DNA from: Bacillota bacterium
GTDB taxonomy: Bacteria > Bacillota > Clostridia > Oscillospirales > Acutalibacteraceae
DNA length: 43,901 nt
NCBI GenBank assembly: GCA_023416955.1
Contig: JAEZGM010000020.1
Location: 1 to 43,901, forward strand
Direction of reading: 5' to 3'
The notes beneath the pieces were generated by a model. That model did not search any database and was not told the origin of the DNA. It saw only the letters and a list, made by a program, of their open reading frames with translations. Positions 8,554-15,698 of the stretch are shown here, piece after piece. Numbering within the stretch: position 1 is the first letter of the stretch; each line of letters opens with the position of its first letter. The translations under genes and the position numbers were made by a program.

Positions 8554-9507
8554 ATGCAGATAGGGATTTGCTACGAGGATAAAATACAGGGGATTTTTTC
8601 ATTCTGCCCCTTTTGCGAAATGGCGGCGGCGCTGCATGTTGCCGCCAACCCGGTGCACCATTTCAACAGGAGCGTGTGGGCGGAAAATCTTTCTGCACGA
8701 ATCGGAACCGGTTTATTAAAAGAGATTCGTTCACTGTCCGATCTGACAAACGAATGGCTGGTGATCGCGGATTTCGAGCAGGATACGGCAGTGCGCGAAC
8801 AGGATATTCCCAATACACTGCTTTATTTGGAGGGGCTTTCCCCCGCGCGCTGGAACGCCCTGTTTCAGTCCTACGGTAAAAAAATCACCGTGAGCCAGCG
8901 AAAGCGTATCTTAGCCGCGCTCCGCAGCTTTTATGAATTATTTTTCTGCAAAGAGATTGCGCTGCTCCAGCCGCTGATCATCCGTATTTTGACGCAGGAT
9001 TTAGAGAAATGCCGCGGCATGGGGCTGTTCCCTTACTTGAATACCCTGCATGAGCGCCTGCACGCGCAGGAATCGGAAATTCAATTTGTGAAAAGCAAGG
9101 TTCATGTATTTAAGAAGTCAGAAATCAGGCAGATTTATATTTCCGCCAGCACATTCTACAGCCCCCATTTAATGCTGGGGGAGGCTCCTGGCACGCTTTA
9201 TGTGTACCGCGCTGTTTTGGTGGAGAATCGCGCGCAGCAGGTTCCTTCCGACCTGATGGCGATTCTGAAAGCGGTCGGCGATGAAAACAGGGTGCGCATT
9301 ATCCGCGCGGTTTCGAACCGCCCAGCCTGCACGCAAAGCCTCGCGGCCGAACTGGGCATGTCGGAGGCGGGCGTTTCCAAGCACCTGAAGCTGCTGACTG
9401 AAGCCGGTATTGTCGAAAAATCGAGAAGCGGAAAATACGTGCAGTATTCCCTTTGCCCGGACGCGATTGACTCCATTCCGTACAGAATGTGCGAGTATCT
9501 CATTTAA
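8554..9507 (+). CDS. ArsR-type winged-helix transcriptional regulator with long N-terminal domain
   Basis: This 317-aa protein is probably a DNA-binding regulator. The C-terminal ~80 residues are an ArsR-family winged helix: LMAILKAVGDENRVRIIRAV, then the recognition helix in GMSEAGVSKHLKLL and the wing VEKSRSGKYVQYSL. The ~220-residue N-terminal part has no motif I recognise. It carries CPFC near residues 23-26, but the usual ArsR metal-site CVC motif is absent. The GGAGG site is 15 nt from the ATG, longer than usual. It is convergent with the DUF255 gene and shares its upstream element, suggesting common control, possibly by this protein itself (inference). Confidence 0.8.
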   Translation: MQIGICYEDKIQGIFSFCPFCEMAAALHVAANPVHHFNRSVWAENLSARIGTGLLKEIRSLSDLTNEWLVIADFEQDTAVREQDIPNTLLYLEGLSPARWNALFQSYGKKITVSQRKRILAALRSFYELFFCKEIALLQPLIIRILTQDLEKCRGMGLFPYLNTLHERLHAQESEIQFVKSKVHVFKKSEIRQIYISASTFYSPHLMLGEAPGTLYVYRAVLVENRAQQVPSDLMAILKAVGDENRVRIIRAVSNRPACTQSLAAELGMSEAGVSKHLKLLTEAGIVEKSRSGKYVQYSLCPDAIDSIPYRMCEYLI

Positions 9508-9523
9508 AATAACAGCGTAAACT

Positions 9524-9571
9524 AAAAAGCGCGCCCGCGACCTGCAATTACAGGCTGTGGGCGCGCTTTAT
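9524..9571. terminator. Bidirectional terminator between the convergent ArsR and DUF255 genes
   Basis: AAAGCGCGCCC pairs with GGGCGCGCTTT, with further inner pairing CCTG/CAGG. The flanks are A-rich on one side and T-rich on the other, so it can stop transcripts from both convergent genes. Confidence 0.85.
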
Positions 9572-9572
9572 T

Positions 9573-11597
9573 TCATTCAAATAGTATTTTACGAAGCGCG
9601 GGTAAATCCGTTACCGGCTGCATGCACGCGTGGTTACGGCATACATAATAGGTGCTCTTGTTGTCTTTCAGGGCGTACTCTTTTGTGAACCCGGCCAGCG
9701 TGTGCATTTGTTCTTTCCACTGCGGACTGATGACCAGCACCGTCAAATTCGGCAGAAACCTTTCCCGCAGTAGCTGCCGCAGCCCCTCCAAATCCGCATC
9801 ATTTTCGACCAGCGCAACCAGCTCCATCGCAGGGTACAGCGCAGACATCTGCGCAATCAGGGCAAACGCGTATTCAGATTCATAGGAACTGACCACTCCG
9901 GCAAGAAATTTCAGCTGACGGTCGGCGGCTTTCTCCAAATCAGTGCTTCCGGTCAGCTCCGCCAGCTGCCGCAGGCAGTAGCCCGCCACGGAATTCCCGG
10001 ATGGAATCGCGCCGTCATACACCTCTTTCGGGCGAAAAATCAGTTGTTCCGCGCTTTTTGCCGAAAGGAAAAATCCGCCGTTCTCTTCGTCCAGAAATTC
10101 CGAAAGCATGGTTTGGTTGAGTTTCAGCGCAAGTTCCAGATACTTCGGATTGTAGTCCGCCGCGTAAAGCTCCAGCAGTGCCCAGACGGTGAACGAATAA
10201 TCCTCCAGATTTCCCACCCCGGCGGCGTTTCCGTCGCGCCAGCGCACGGAAAGATGATTGCCGCTGATCAGGTTTTCCGTAACAAACGCCATTGCCCTTT
10301 GCGCCGCCGCAAGATATCCCGGCTCGCCGAAAACACGATAGGCTTTGGCAAACGCGGCAATCATCAGCCCGTTCCACGCGGTAAGAACCTTATCGTCCTT
10401 ATGAAGCGCCGTTCGTCCCAGCCGGTATTCGTACACCTTTGGCAGCATCGCTTCAATGCGCGTGTCAGGTTTTGCATAATCCGAGTTTCCTATTAGATTT
10501 GGGATGTTTTTCCCTTCGAAATTACCGCGGCTTGTAATATCAAAATACTGGTTAAAGTACTGCCCGTCGTCCTCGCCCAGCAGGCGGAGTATTTCCTCTG
10601 GCGAAATCAGGTAGTATTTCCCTTCCTCCCCGTCGCTGTCCGCGTCCTGCGCGCTGTAGAAGCCGCCGCTCAGGTCGGTCATTTCCCTCGTAATGTACCG
10701 CAGTATTTTCTCGCAAACGGAACGGTAAAGGCCGTTTCCGGTCGCCTGATACGCCTCCGTATATGCCATGGCAAGCAGGGCGTTATCGTACAGCATTTTT
10801 TCAAAATGGGGAACAAGCCATTTTTCATCGGTGGAGTAACGAGAAAAGCCAAAACCGACATGGTCGAAAATGCCACCGCGGTACATTTGCCGTAGCGTTG
10901 TTTCAGTCATTTCCAGCGCCTGTTCGCTGCCTTCCGCTTCATATGTTCGGAGCAGGAACATCAAATTGTGCGATGACGGGAACTTCGGGCTTCTGCCGAA
11001 GCCGCCGTACGTTTCATCATATCTTTGCGCAAACTGCACGGCTGCACGGCGAAACTGTTCTTTTTTTGGTTGTACCGCGCGGTTCCGTTCCTTTCGGCCC
11101 GCAACCGCGCCGGCAATCTGTTCACCGGAGTTGATGAGTTCCTCCCGGTTATTTTCCCATTGATCGGCAATGCTTTCCAGTAAATCCGTCAGCCCGGGCA
11201 TGGCATACCGTGAAGCCTTGGGAAAATAAGTTCCCGCGTAAAAAGGTTTTCTATCCGGCGTCATCAGGATTGTCAGCGGCCAGCCGCCGCTGCCCGTCAG
11301 TGCCTGACACACCGCCATGTAAACGGCGTCGATATCGGGGCGCTCTTCCCGGTCGACTTTGATTGAAATAAAACCGCTGTTCAGCAACCGGGCAACTTCC
11401 TGATCCTCAAAGCTTTCGTGGGCCATTACATGGCACCAGTGACAGGTCGAGTACCCGATGCTGAGAAACACGGGCTTGTCCTCCTTCTTGGCTTTCGCAA
11501 ATGCTTCCTCGCCCCACGGGTACCAGTCCACAGGGTTTTGAGCATGCTGGAGCAGATAGGGGGATTTTTCATCTTTCAGGTGGTTATATGCAGCCAT
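9573..11597 (-). CDS. DUF255/YyaL thioredoxin-fold protein (SPATA20-like)
   Basis: The 674-aa protein has an N-terminal thioredoxin-like domain (residues ~1-165) beginning NHLKDEKSPYLLQHAQNPVDWYPW. The redox-like motif CHWC is at residues 52-55 and the family stretch KVDREERPDIDAVYM follows. The remaining ~500 residues resemble the alpha/alpha barrel of the AGE/cellobiose epimerase group, with HFEKMLYDNALLA and AWNGLMIAAFAKA. This is the standard layout and length of the bacterial YyaL family, whose biochemical role is not established. The start has a GGAGGAG site 9 nt upstream. The promoter region carries the same ~70-bp element as the ArsR-type gene. Confidence 0.9.
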   Translation of the reverse strand: MAAYNHLKDEKSPYLLQHAQNPVDWYPWGEEAFAKAKKEDKPVFLSIGYSTCHWCHVMAHESFEDQEVARLLNSGFISIKVDREERPDIDAVYMAVCQALTGSGGWPLTILMTPDRKPFYAGTYFPKASRYAMPGLTDLLESIADQWENNREELINSGEQIAGAVAGRKERNRAVQPKKEQFRRAAVQFAQRYDETYGGFGRSPKFPSSHNLMFLLRTYEAEGSEQALEMTETTLRQMYRGGIFDHVGFGFSRYSTDEKWLVPHFEKMLYDNALLAMAYTEAYQATGNGLYRSVCEKILRYITREMTDLSGGFYSAQDADSDGEEGKYYLISPEEILRLLGEDDGQYFNQYFDITSRGNFEGKNIPNLIGNSDYAKPDTRIEAMLPKVYEYRLGRTALHKDDKVLTAWNGLMIAAFAKAYRVFGEPGYLAAAQRAMAFVTENLISGNHLSVRWRDGNAAGVGNLEDYSFTVWALLELYAADYNPKYLELALKLNQTMLSEFLDEENGGFFLSAKSAEQLIFRPKEVYDGAIPSGNSVAGYCLRQLAELTGSTDLEKAADRQLKFLAGVVSSYESEYAFALIAQMSALYPAMELVALVENDADLEGLRQLLRERFLPNLTVLVISPQWKEQMHTLAGFTKEYALKDNKSTYYVCRNHACMQPVTDLPALRKILFE

Positions 11598-11623
11598 AGT
11601 ACGGCTCTCCTCCGCTTTTCTTT

Positions 11624-11692
11624 ATAGTCAGTTCACTTTATAAAACATCCAAGAAAATGGAGATTGGTTCTGTTTTCAAATGAAGACTATAT
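11624..11692 (-). repeat. Shared leader element, copy 2 (upstream of the DUF255 gene)
   Basis: This is an inverted copy of 8434-8504. The 56-bp core at 11629-11684 differs from copy 1 by one base. On the minus strand a TATAGT lies at its upstream edge and the DUF255 start is about 30 nt beyond its downstream edge, so it occupies the same promoter/leader position as copy 1. Confidence 0.75.
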
Positions 11693-11806
11693 TCCTCTTT
11701 ACATAGTATGTCTTTAAAAGGAAAACCTATGTACCCCCTACTTGGCGCTGTTCGCGCAATTACATGGTCTGAGAAGCACACCGATCCCCTTTTAAAATTC
11801 CCTTTC

Positions 11807-11849
11807 CTGTGACAATGTTACAGAAGAAAAAAGCGCAATTGAATATACT
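11807..11849 (+). promoter_or_regulatory. Crp/Fnr-type palindrome and -10 of the thioredoxin promoter
   Basis: CTGTGACAATGTTACAG (11807-11823) is a near-perfect 17-bp palindrome of the Crp/Fnr half-site type. A TATACT -10 box lies at 11844-11849. With a transcription start about 7 nt further on, the palindrome is centred near -41, the class II position for Crp/Fnr activators, and no good -35 box is present. The neighbouring Crp/Fnr regulator is the obvious candidate to bind (inference). The rest of the 11598-11928 gap holds leader-element copy 2 and nothing else I can support. Confidence 0.65.
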
Positions 11850-11928
11850 GATAAAAAGTCAATTACCATCGCTAAAGGCAAAGGTTTTGAACGTAATTGA
11901 CTTTAATAAATCAGGATAGGTGATTACA

Positions 11929-12303
11929 ATGTCAGTATTACATGTGAACAATGCCAATTTCGAAGAAGCAATATTGAATTCCGAAAAGCCGGTATTACTG
12001 GATTTTTGGGCGTCCTGGTGCGGCCCGTGCCGTATGCAATCCCCCATTATTGAGGAGCTGGGCAACGAACTTGAGGAAAGTGCCGTTATTGCCAAGCTGA
12101 ACGTGGACGAAAACCCTGAGCTTGCACTACAGTTTTCCGTCATGACGATTCCGACACTGATGGTGCTGAAAGGTGGCAAGACGCTGGTTCGCAAATCGGG
12201 TGTGACCTCCAAAGACGACCTTCTGCGTATGCTGGCGACGGCACAGGTTCCGGCCGCTGTTACCGGCACATCTGTCGCAGCCGGGGAATGTCGCTCAGAG
12301 TGA
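11929..12303 (+). CDS. trxA: Thioredoxin
   Basis: A small disulfide reductase, 124 aa. Residues 23-40 read LLDFWASWCGPCRMQSPI, with the active-site cysteines at 31 and 34 in WCGPC. The cis-proline segment is VMTIPTLMVLKGG. An in-frame GTG at 11920 exists, but the AGGTGA site before the ATG at 11929 supports the shorter form. About 15 extra C-terminal residues (rich in Ala, Thr and Val) extend beyond the usual thioredoxin end. The 3' end overlaps the convergent Crp/Fnr gene by 44 bp. No reductase gene is adjacent. Confidence 0.92.
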   Translation: MSVLHVNNANFEEAILNSEKPVLLDFWASWCGPCRMQSPIIEELGNELEESAVIAKLNVDENPELALQFSVMTIPTLMVLKGGKTLVRKSGVTSKDDLLRMLATAQVPAAVTGTSVAAGECRSE

Positions 12304-12937
12304 TCTGGCCGCGTGAAAGTCTGAGCAGCCCGTCATTCTCCAGATATTTCAGAATACGGCTAACGACTTCCCTTGCGGTGCCGAGGTTTCTTGCAATGGT
12401 TTCATGGGTAATCTGCAGCGTTTCGGATTCCTCCAAAACATACTGCTCCATCAGAAATGACGCCACCCGCTGCCCCATATTTTTGGAAACCATCTGCTCC
12501 ATTATCCACATGACCTCTGAAAACCGCTCATAAACAAGCTCCGATGAAAATTCTCTGACCGAGGGGTATCGGTCGGAAATCCGGCTCCACAGCCGCGGCG
12601 GAATAAAATAAACCACCGAATCTTTTTCAACTTCGAGCATAACATTAAATGAAATATTTTTGAGGATGCAGGACGCGGTCAAAATGCACGCATCCCTGGA
12701 AAGCAGGCGGTAAAGCGTCAGCTCTTTGCCGTCCTCCGCCTCGAAGAACGCCCTCAGCTGACCGCTCTTTACAAGAATCGGCCCGTTGCATTCTTTCTTG
12801 GAATTGACGATGATTTCTCCCTGCCTGTAGGTCATGCTGTAAGCCGAATCGGCAATCAGCCGCAGATCCGTTTCCTCCAGCGGGCGCAGAATCTGAAGCG
12901 AACCCAATAGAAATTCTATATCGCTGCTGTCAAGCAT
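12260..12937 (-). CDS. Crp/Fnr-family transcriptional regulator
   Basis: The 225-aa protein has an N-terminal cyclic-nucleotide-binding-like beta-roll (about residues 20-120) and a C-terminal winged helix. The recognition region reads LQITHETIARNLGTAREVVSRILKYLENDGLL, the canonical Crp family helix-turn-helix. Cysteines occur in KECNG and DACILTASCILK, but the N-terminal FNR iron-sulfur cysteine cluster is absent, so the signal is unknown. The ATG at 12937 is preferred over the TTG two codons earlier because GAGGG lies 8 nt before it. The thioredoxin promoter next door bears a matching palindrome. Confidence 0.88.
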   Translation of the reverse strand: MLDSSDIEFLLGSLQILRPLEETDLRLIADSAYSMTYRQGEIIVNSKKECNGPILVKSGQLRAFFEAEDGKELTLYRLLSRDACILTASCILKNISFNVMLEVEKDSVVYFIPPRLWSRISDRYPSVREFSSELVYERFSEVMWIMEQMVSKNMGQRVASFLMEQYVLEESETLQITHETIARNLGTAREVVSRILKYLENDGLLRLSRGQITLSDIPRLRQMCR

Positions 12938-13052
12938 CGTCAATTCCCTCTTTCAAAGAATAGTTTCCGTTCCGCGGCAGAGCCGTACTTTATCTTATGC
13001 GAAAAGTTGCCCCGCTAGTATCGCGCGGGCGTACCACATTCATTTAACCACA

Positions 13053-13102
13053 AAAAGAAGCAAAAGGCTTCCGCTTTATTTCACAGGAGGCTTTTGCTTC
13101 TT
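13053..13102 (-). terminator. Terminator after the alpha/beta hydrolase gene
   Basis: AAGAAGCAAAAG pairs with CTTTTGCTTCTT across an imperfect inner stem. On the minus strand the hairpin directly follows the hydrolase stop and is followed by TTTTG. Confidence 0.75.
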
Positions 13103-13104
13103 CA

Positions 13105-13914
13105 TTAATATTCAAATTGGAACAGTTCACCCAGCCACTGCGCGCAAAGCGGAAACCATGTTGCGCAGTGTCCGTTGCTACGGTTTACTTCCACGTTGCT
13201 CATGGACAGGCCGTGCCCGCCGTTCGGGTAAAGATGGCATTCAAACGGTACTTTGTTTCTTTGCAGCGCCGCGGCATACATCAGCGCATTTTCAACCGGA
13301 ACAATATCGTCATCCACCGCGTGCCACAGGAAGGTCGGCGGAGTGGAGCCGCTTACGTGATTTTCCAGAGAATAGAATGCAATGCTCTCCTCGTCGTACT
13401 CCCCCCCGGTCAGCTGTTCAAAAGAGCCCCTGTGCGCGTAAATTCCGCCGGAAATAACCGGGTAACACAGTATCTGGGCATTCGGCCGGTTCAGGCCGTT
13501 TTGGGTGTCCAGCTTTTCCAGAAGCTTCGGGTGATTCCACAAAGTCCCGAGCGAACCCGCGAGATGACCGCCCGCGGAAAAACCGCACACTGCGATCTGA
13601 TCCGGGATAATGCCCCATTCCTCGGCATGCCGGCGGATCAACATGACGGATTTCGAGATTTCAATCAGCGGCGTCATGCCCGCTGCCTCTTCCTTGATTG
13701 AATAGTATAGGACAAAAACGTGATATCCTTTTGCGTAAAAAGCAAACGCGGGTGCATCTGATTCCCTTTCAGAAAGCATTTCATACCCGCCGCCGGGGCA
13801 CACCATCACGCAGGGGCGTGAAAGGCGGTTCGGCTGCTCTTCGTTACTTTCGTGTAAATATCCAAACAATTTGGCGTTACTGTTCTCATTGGGAATGAAT
13901 TCCACCGTTTTCAT
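13105..13914 (-). CDS. Alpha/beta hydrolase, acetyl-esterase/xylanase-accessory type
   Basis: This 269-aa cytoplasmic protein (no signal peptide) is probably a carbohydrate-ester or small-ester hydrolase. VMVCPGGGYEMLSERE is the HGG-like oxyanion segment. IAVCGFSAGGHLAGSL contains the nucleophile serine in GFSAGG, and AVDDDIVPVENA and NGGHGLSM supply the acid and histidine of the triad. These features match the BD-FAE/acetylxylan-esterase-like group in anaerobic Firmicutes. The start has GGAG 8 nt upstream, and the gene has its own promoter and terminator. The natural substrate is unknown. Confidence 0.82.
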   Translation of the reverse strand: MKTVEFIPNENSNAKLFGYLHESNEEQPNRLSRPCVMVCPGGGYEMLSERESDAPAFAFYAKGYHVFVLYYSIKEEAAGMTPLIEISKSVMLIRRHAEEWGIIPDQIAVCGFSAGGHLAGSLGTLWNHPKLLEKLDTQNGLNRPNAQILCYPVISGGIYAHRGSFEQLTGGEYDEESIAFYSLENHVSGSTPPTFLWHAVDDDIVPVENALMYAAALQRNKVPFECHLYPNGGHGLSMSNVEVNRSNGHCATWFPLCAQWLGELFQFEY

Positions 13915-13950
13915 TTCAACATCTCCAGCATATTCATAATGGTTATCCTT

Positions 13951-13979
13951 AATATAACACTTTGAAATCAGAAGTTCAA
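13951..13979 (-). promoter_or_regulatory. Promoter of the alpha/beta hydrolase gene
   Basis: On the minus strand TTGAAC and TATATT are separated by 17 nt, about 37 nt upstream of the start codon. Confidence 0.6.
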
Positions 13980-14007
13980 TCTATCCGCAATCGGCAGGCA
14001 GATTTTC

Positions 14008-14577
14008 TCAGCCGCCCATCAAATGCTCGATCAGTATTTTCAAACCCATTAAAATTAAGATTACGCCTCCTGCGATCTGTGCCTTCTTTTTGTAGCGCAT
14101 ACCGAACCGATTGCCGAGGAGCACACCGGCAAAGGAAAGGACAAACGTAATCACACCGATTAATGTAACCGAGGGAGCAATGGCTACCTGCAAAAAGGCA
14201 AATGTTACGCCAACAGCCAGCGCGTCGATGCTGGTTGCCACAGAAAGCATCATCAGTTCTTTCCAATCAATTTTGTCGTAATTTTTGCAGTGGCAGTCAT
14301 CGTCCCTTCCGAACGCTTCTTTCAGCATATTCCCCCCGATGAAAGCCAGCAGCACGAACGCAATCCAATGATCCACATTTGTAATATACCGCGCGAATTG
14401 CTTCCCGAGAAGCCAGCCTAAGAGCGGCATGCCCGCCTGAAAAAGGCCAAAAGAAAAAGCTGTAATCGCGCCGTTGCGGTAATTGATCTTTTTCATCTCC
14501 AACCCTTTGCAAAGCGCCACAGCAAAGGCATCCATGGATAAACCCAGTGCCAGCAGTACCAATTCGTACAGTTTCAT
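14008..14577 (-). CDS. mntP: Manganese efflux pump MntP
   Basis: This 189-aa membrane protein exports excess Mn(II). It has six hydrophobic helices in two homologous halves, each starting with the family signature: LGLSMDAFAVALCKG at residues 12-26 and SVATSIDALAVGVTF in the second half. The conserved aspartates in the SMDA and SIDA motifs are the expected metal ligands. A His/Cys-containing loop (DDDCHCKNYD) separates the halves. The ATG at 14577 has GGAGGAAG just upstream. The leader carries a yybP-ykoY riboswitch, the usual Mn-sensing control of this family, which supports the assignment. Confidence 0.95.
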   Translation of the reverse strand: MKLYELVLLALGLSMDAFAVALCKGLEMKKINYRNGAITAFSFGLFQAGMPLLGWLLGKQFARYITNVDHWIAFVLLAFIGGNMLKEAFGRDDDCHCKNYDKIDWKELMMLSVATSIDALAVGVTFAFLQVAIAPSVTLIGVITFVLSFAGVLLGNRFGMRYKKKAQIAGGVILILMGLKILIEHLMGG

Positions 14578-14596
14578 TTTGACTTCCTCCAAAAAT

Positions 14597-14636
14597 AAAA
14601 AAAGTGGGCAGCCGTTTCAGCAGTACCCACTTTTTA
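14597..14636 (-). terminator. Second hairpin with T-run in the mntP leader
   Basis: On the minus strand AAAAAGTGGG pairs with CCCACTTTTT, followed by a T-rich tract, only a few nt before the mntP ribosome binding site. It has the form of an intrinsic terminator and is the second in tandem after the riboswitch. Confidence 0.75.
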
Positions 14637-14644
14637 ACAAACAT

Positions 14645-14681
14645 AAAAAAAGTCATGTACAGCCGTCAGCCATACATGAGT
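14645..14681 (-). terminator. First terminator hairpin of the mntP riboswitch
   Basis: On the minus strand TCATGTA...TACATGA forms a stem that is followed by seven T. It lies just downstream of the aptamer and is the likely expression platform. Confidence 0.8.
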
Positions 14682-14690
14682 CTCATTAAT

Positions 14691-14760
14691 TAAGACAAGC
14701 CAGATTGCGAACAATCAGTATGTTGACTTGCCGCGCGATACGCGCCAATTACTCCCTCAT
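14691..14760 (-). promoter_or_regulatory. yybP-ykoY manganese riboswitch
   Basis: The minus-strand sequence contains the diagnostic aptamer segments GGGAGTAAT at one side and AAGTCAACATACTG further on. A GC-rich hairpin (GGCGCG/CGCGCG region) lies between them, followed by ATTG/CAAT and GGCTTGTCTTA. These match the conserved core of yybP-ykoY aptamers, which bind Mn(II). Its position directly upstream of mntP fits a Mn-induced efflux pump. Confidence 0.88.
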
Positions 14761-14771
14761 GGAATTTTTTC

Positions 14772-14800
14772 ATTTTAACACGCTTTGCGTACGGTGTCAA
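14772..14800 (-). promoter_or_regulatory. Promoter of the mntP riboswitch transcript
   Basis: On the minus strand a perfect TTGACA and TAAAAT are separated by 17 nt, placing the start of transcription just before the aptamer. Confidence 0.8.
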
Positions 14801-14843
14801 CCGGTAATTCCGACTTCTTTCGCTCTCTCAATTTTGTTTAGCA

Positions 14844-14888
14844 AATAAGCCTGCGATGCCCTTTGACACGGGGCGACGCAGGCTTATT
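14844..14888. terminator. Terminator at the end of the fab/acc operon
   Basis: A perfect 12-bp stem, AATAAGCCTGCG / CGCAGGCTTATT, with an inner CCC/GGG pairing lies about 28 nt after the accA stop. The U-tract on the minus strand is short (TTATTTG), so termination may be partial. Confidence 0.7.
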
Positions 14889-14915
14889 CCATCATACTTT
14901 TTCGTCCGGCGCATA

Positions 14916-15698
14916 TTACTCCTGCGCGCCGAACTTGCGGAAACGTTCGTACCGTTTTTGCAGCAGCTCTTCCGGTTCAATCTGTTTTTTCTGCAAAATT
15001 GTCTCGTAAAGCTGGGTTTTTAGCTTTTCCGCAATCAAAGCCGCGTCGGAATCTTCCTCAGGAATAATTCGTTCAATCACGTCCAGATCAAGCAGATCCT
15101 GCGCGGTCATTTTCAGACACTGCGCCGCTTCCCGCGCCTTGGATTCATCTTTCCAGAGGATGCTCGCACAGCCCTCCGGTGAAATCACGGAATAGACCGC
15201 GTTTTCCAGCATCCAGATTTCGTCCGCAGCCGCGAACGCAAGGGCTCCCCCGCTGCCGCCTTCGCCAATAAACACGGTGATGATCGGCGTTTTCAGCGTC
15301 ATCATTTCCATGATATTTTCCGCAATCGCTTCGCCCTGCCCGCGTTCCTCCGCGCCGATACCGCAGTAGGCGCCGGTTGTGTCAACAAAGCAGATTACCG
15401 GGCGGTGGAATTTTTCCGCCAGCTTCATCTGCCGCAGCGCTTTGCGATAGCCCTCCGGATGAGCCGAACCGAAATTGCGCGCAATTTTATCTTTGGTTGT
15501 GGTTCCGCGTTCATGCGCCACCACAGTGACCGGCATTCCGCACAGACGGGCAATACCGGTCACAACGGCCTTGTCGTCGCCGTATCTGCGGTCACCGTGC
15601 ATTTCCATGAAACCGTCAAAAACCGAATTGATATAATAGCTTCCTGTCGCCCTGTCTTTCGCGCGGGCGGCGGTCACTCTGTCATATGCGTCCATCAT
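14916..15698 (-). CDS. accA: Acetyl-CoA carboxylase carboxyltransferase subunit alpha
   Basis: With AccD this forms the carboxyltransferase that moves CO2 from carboxybiotin to acetyl-CoA, giving malonyl-CoA for fatty acid synthesis. The 260-aa protein has the crotonase-like core: HGDRRYGDDKAVVTGIARL, PVICFVDTTGAYCGIGAEERGQGEAIA, and FIGEGGSGGALAFAAADEIWMLENAVYSVISPEG, where backbone amides bind the thioester. It is shorter than the E. coli subunit (about 319 aa), as is common in clostridial operons. The ATG overlaps the accD stop (ATGA) and has GGAG 5 nt upstream. Last gene of the operon. Confidence 0.95.
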   Translation of the reverse strand: MMDAYDRVTAARAKDRATGSYYINSVFDGFMEMHGDRRYGDDKAVVTGIARLCGMPVTVVAHERGTTTKDKIARNFGSAHPEGYRKALRQMKLAEKFHRPVICFVDTTGAYCGIGAEERGQGEAIAENIMEMMTLKTPIITVFIGEGGSGGALAFAAADEIWMLENAVYSVISPEGCASILWKDESKAREAAQCLKMTAQDLLDLDVIERIIPEEDSDAALIAEKLKTQLYETILQKKQIEPEELLQKRYERFRKFGAQE

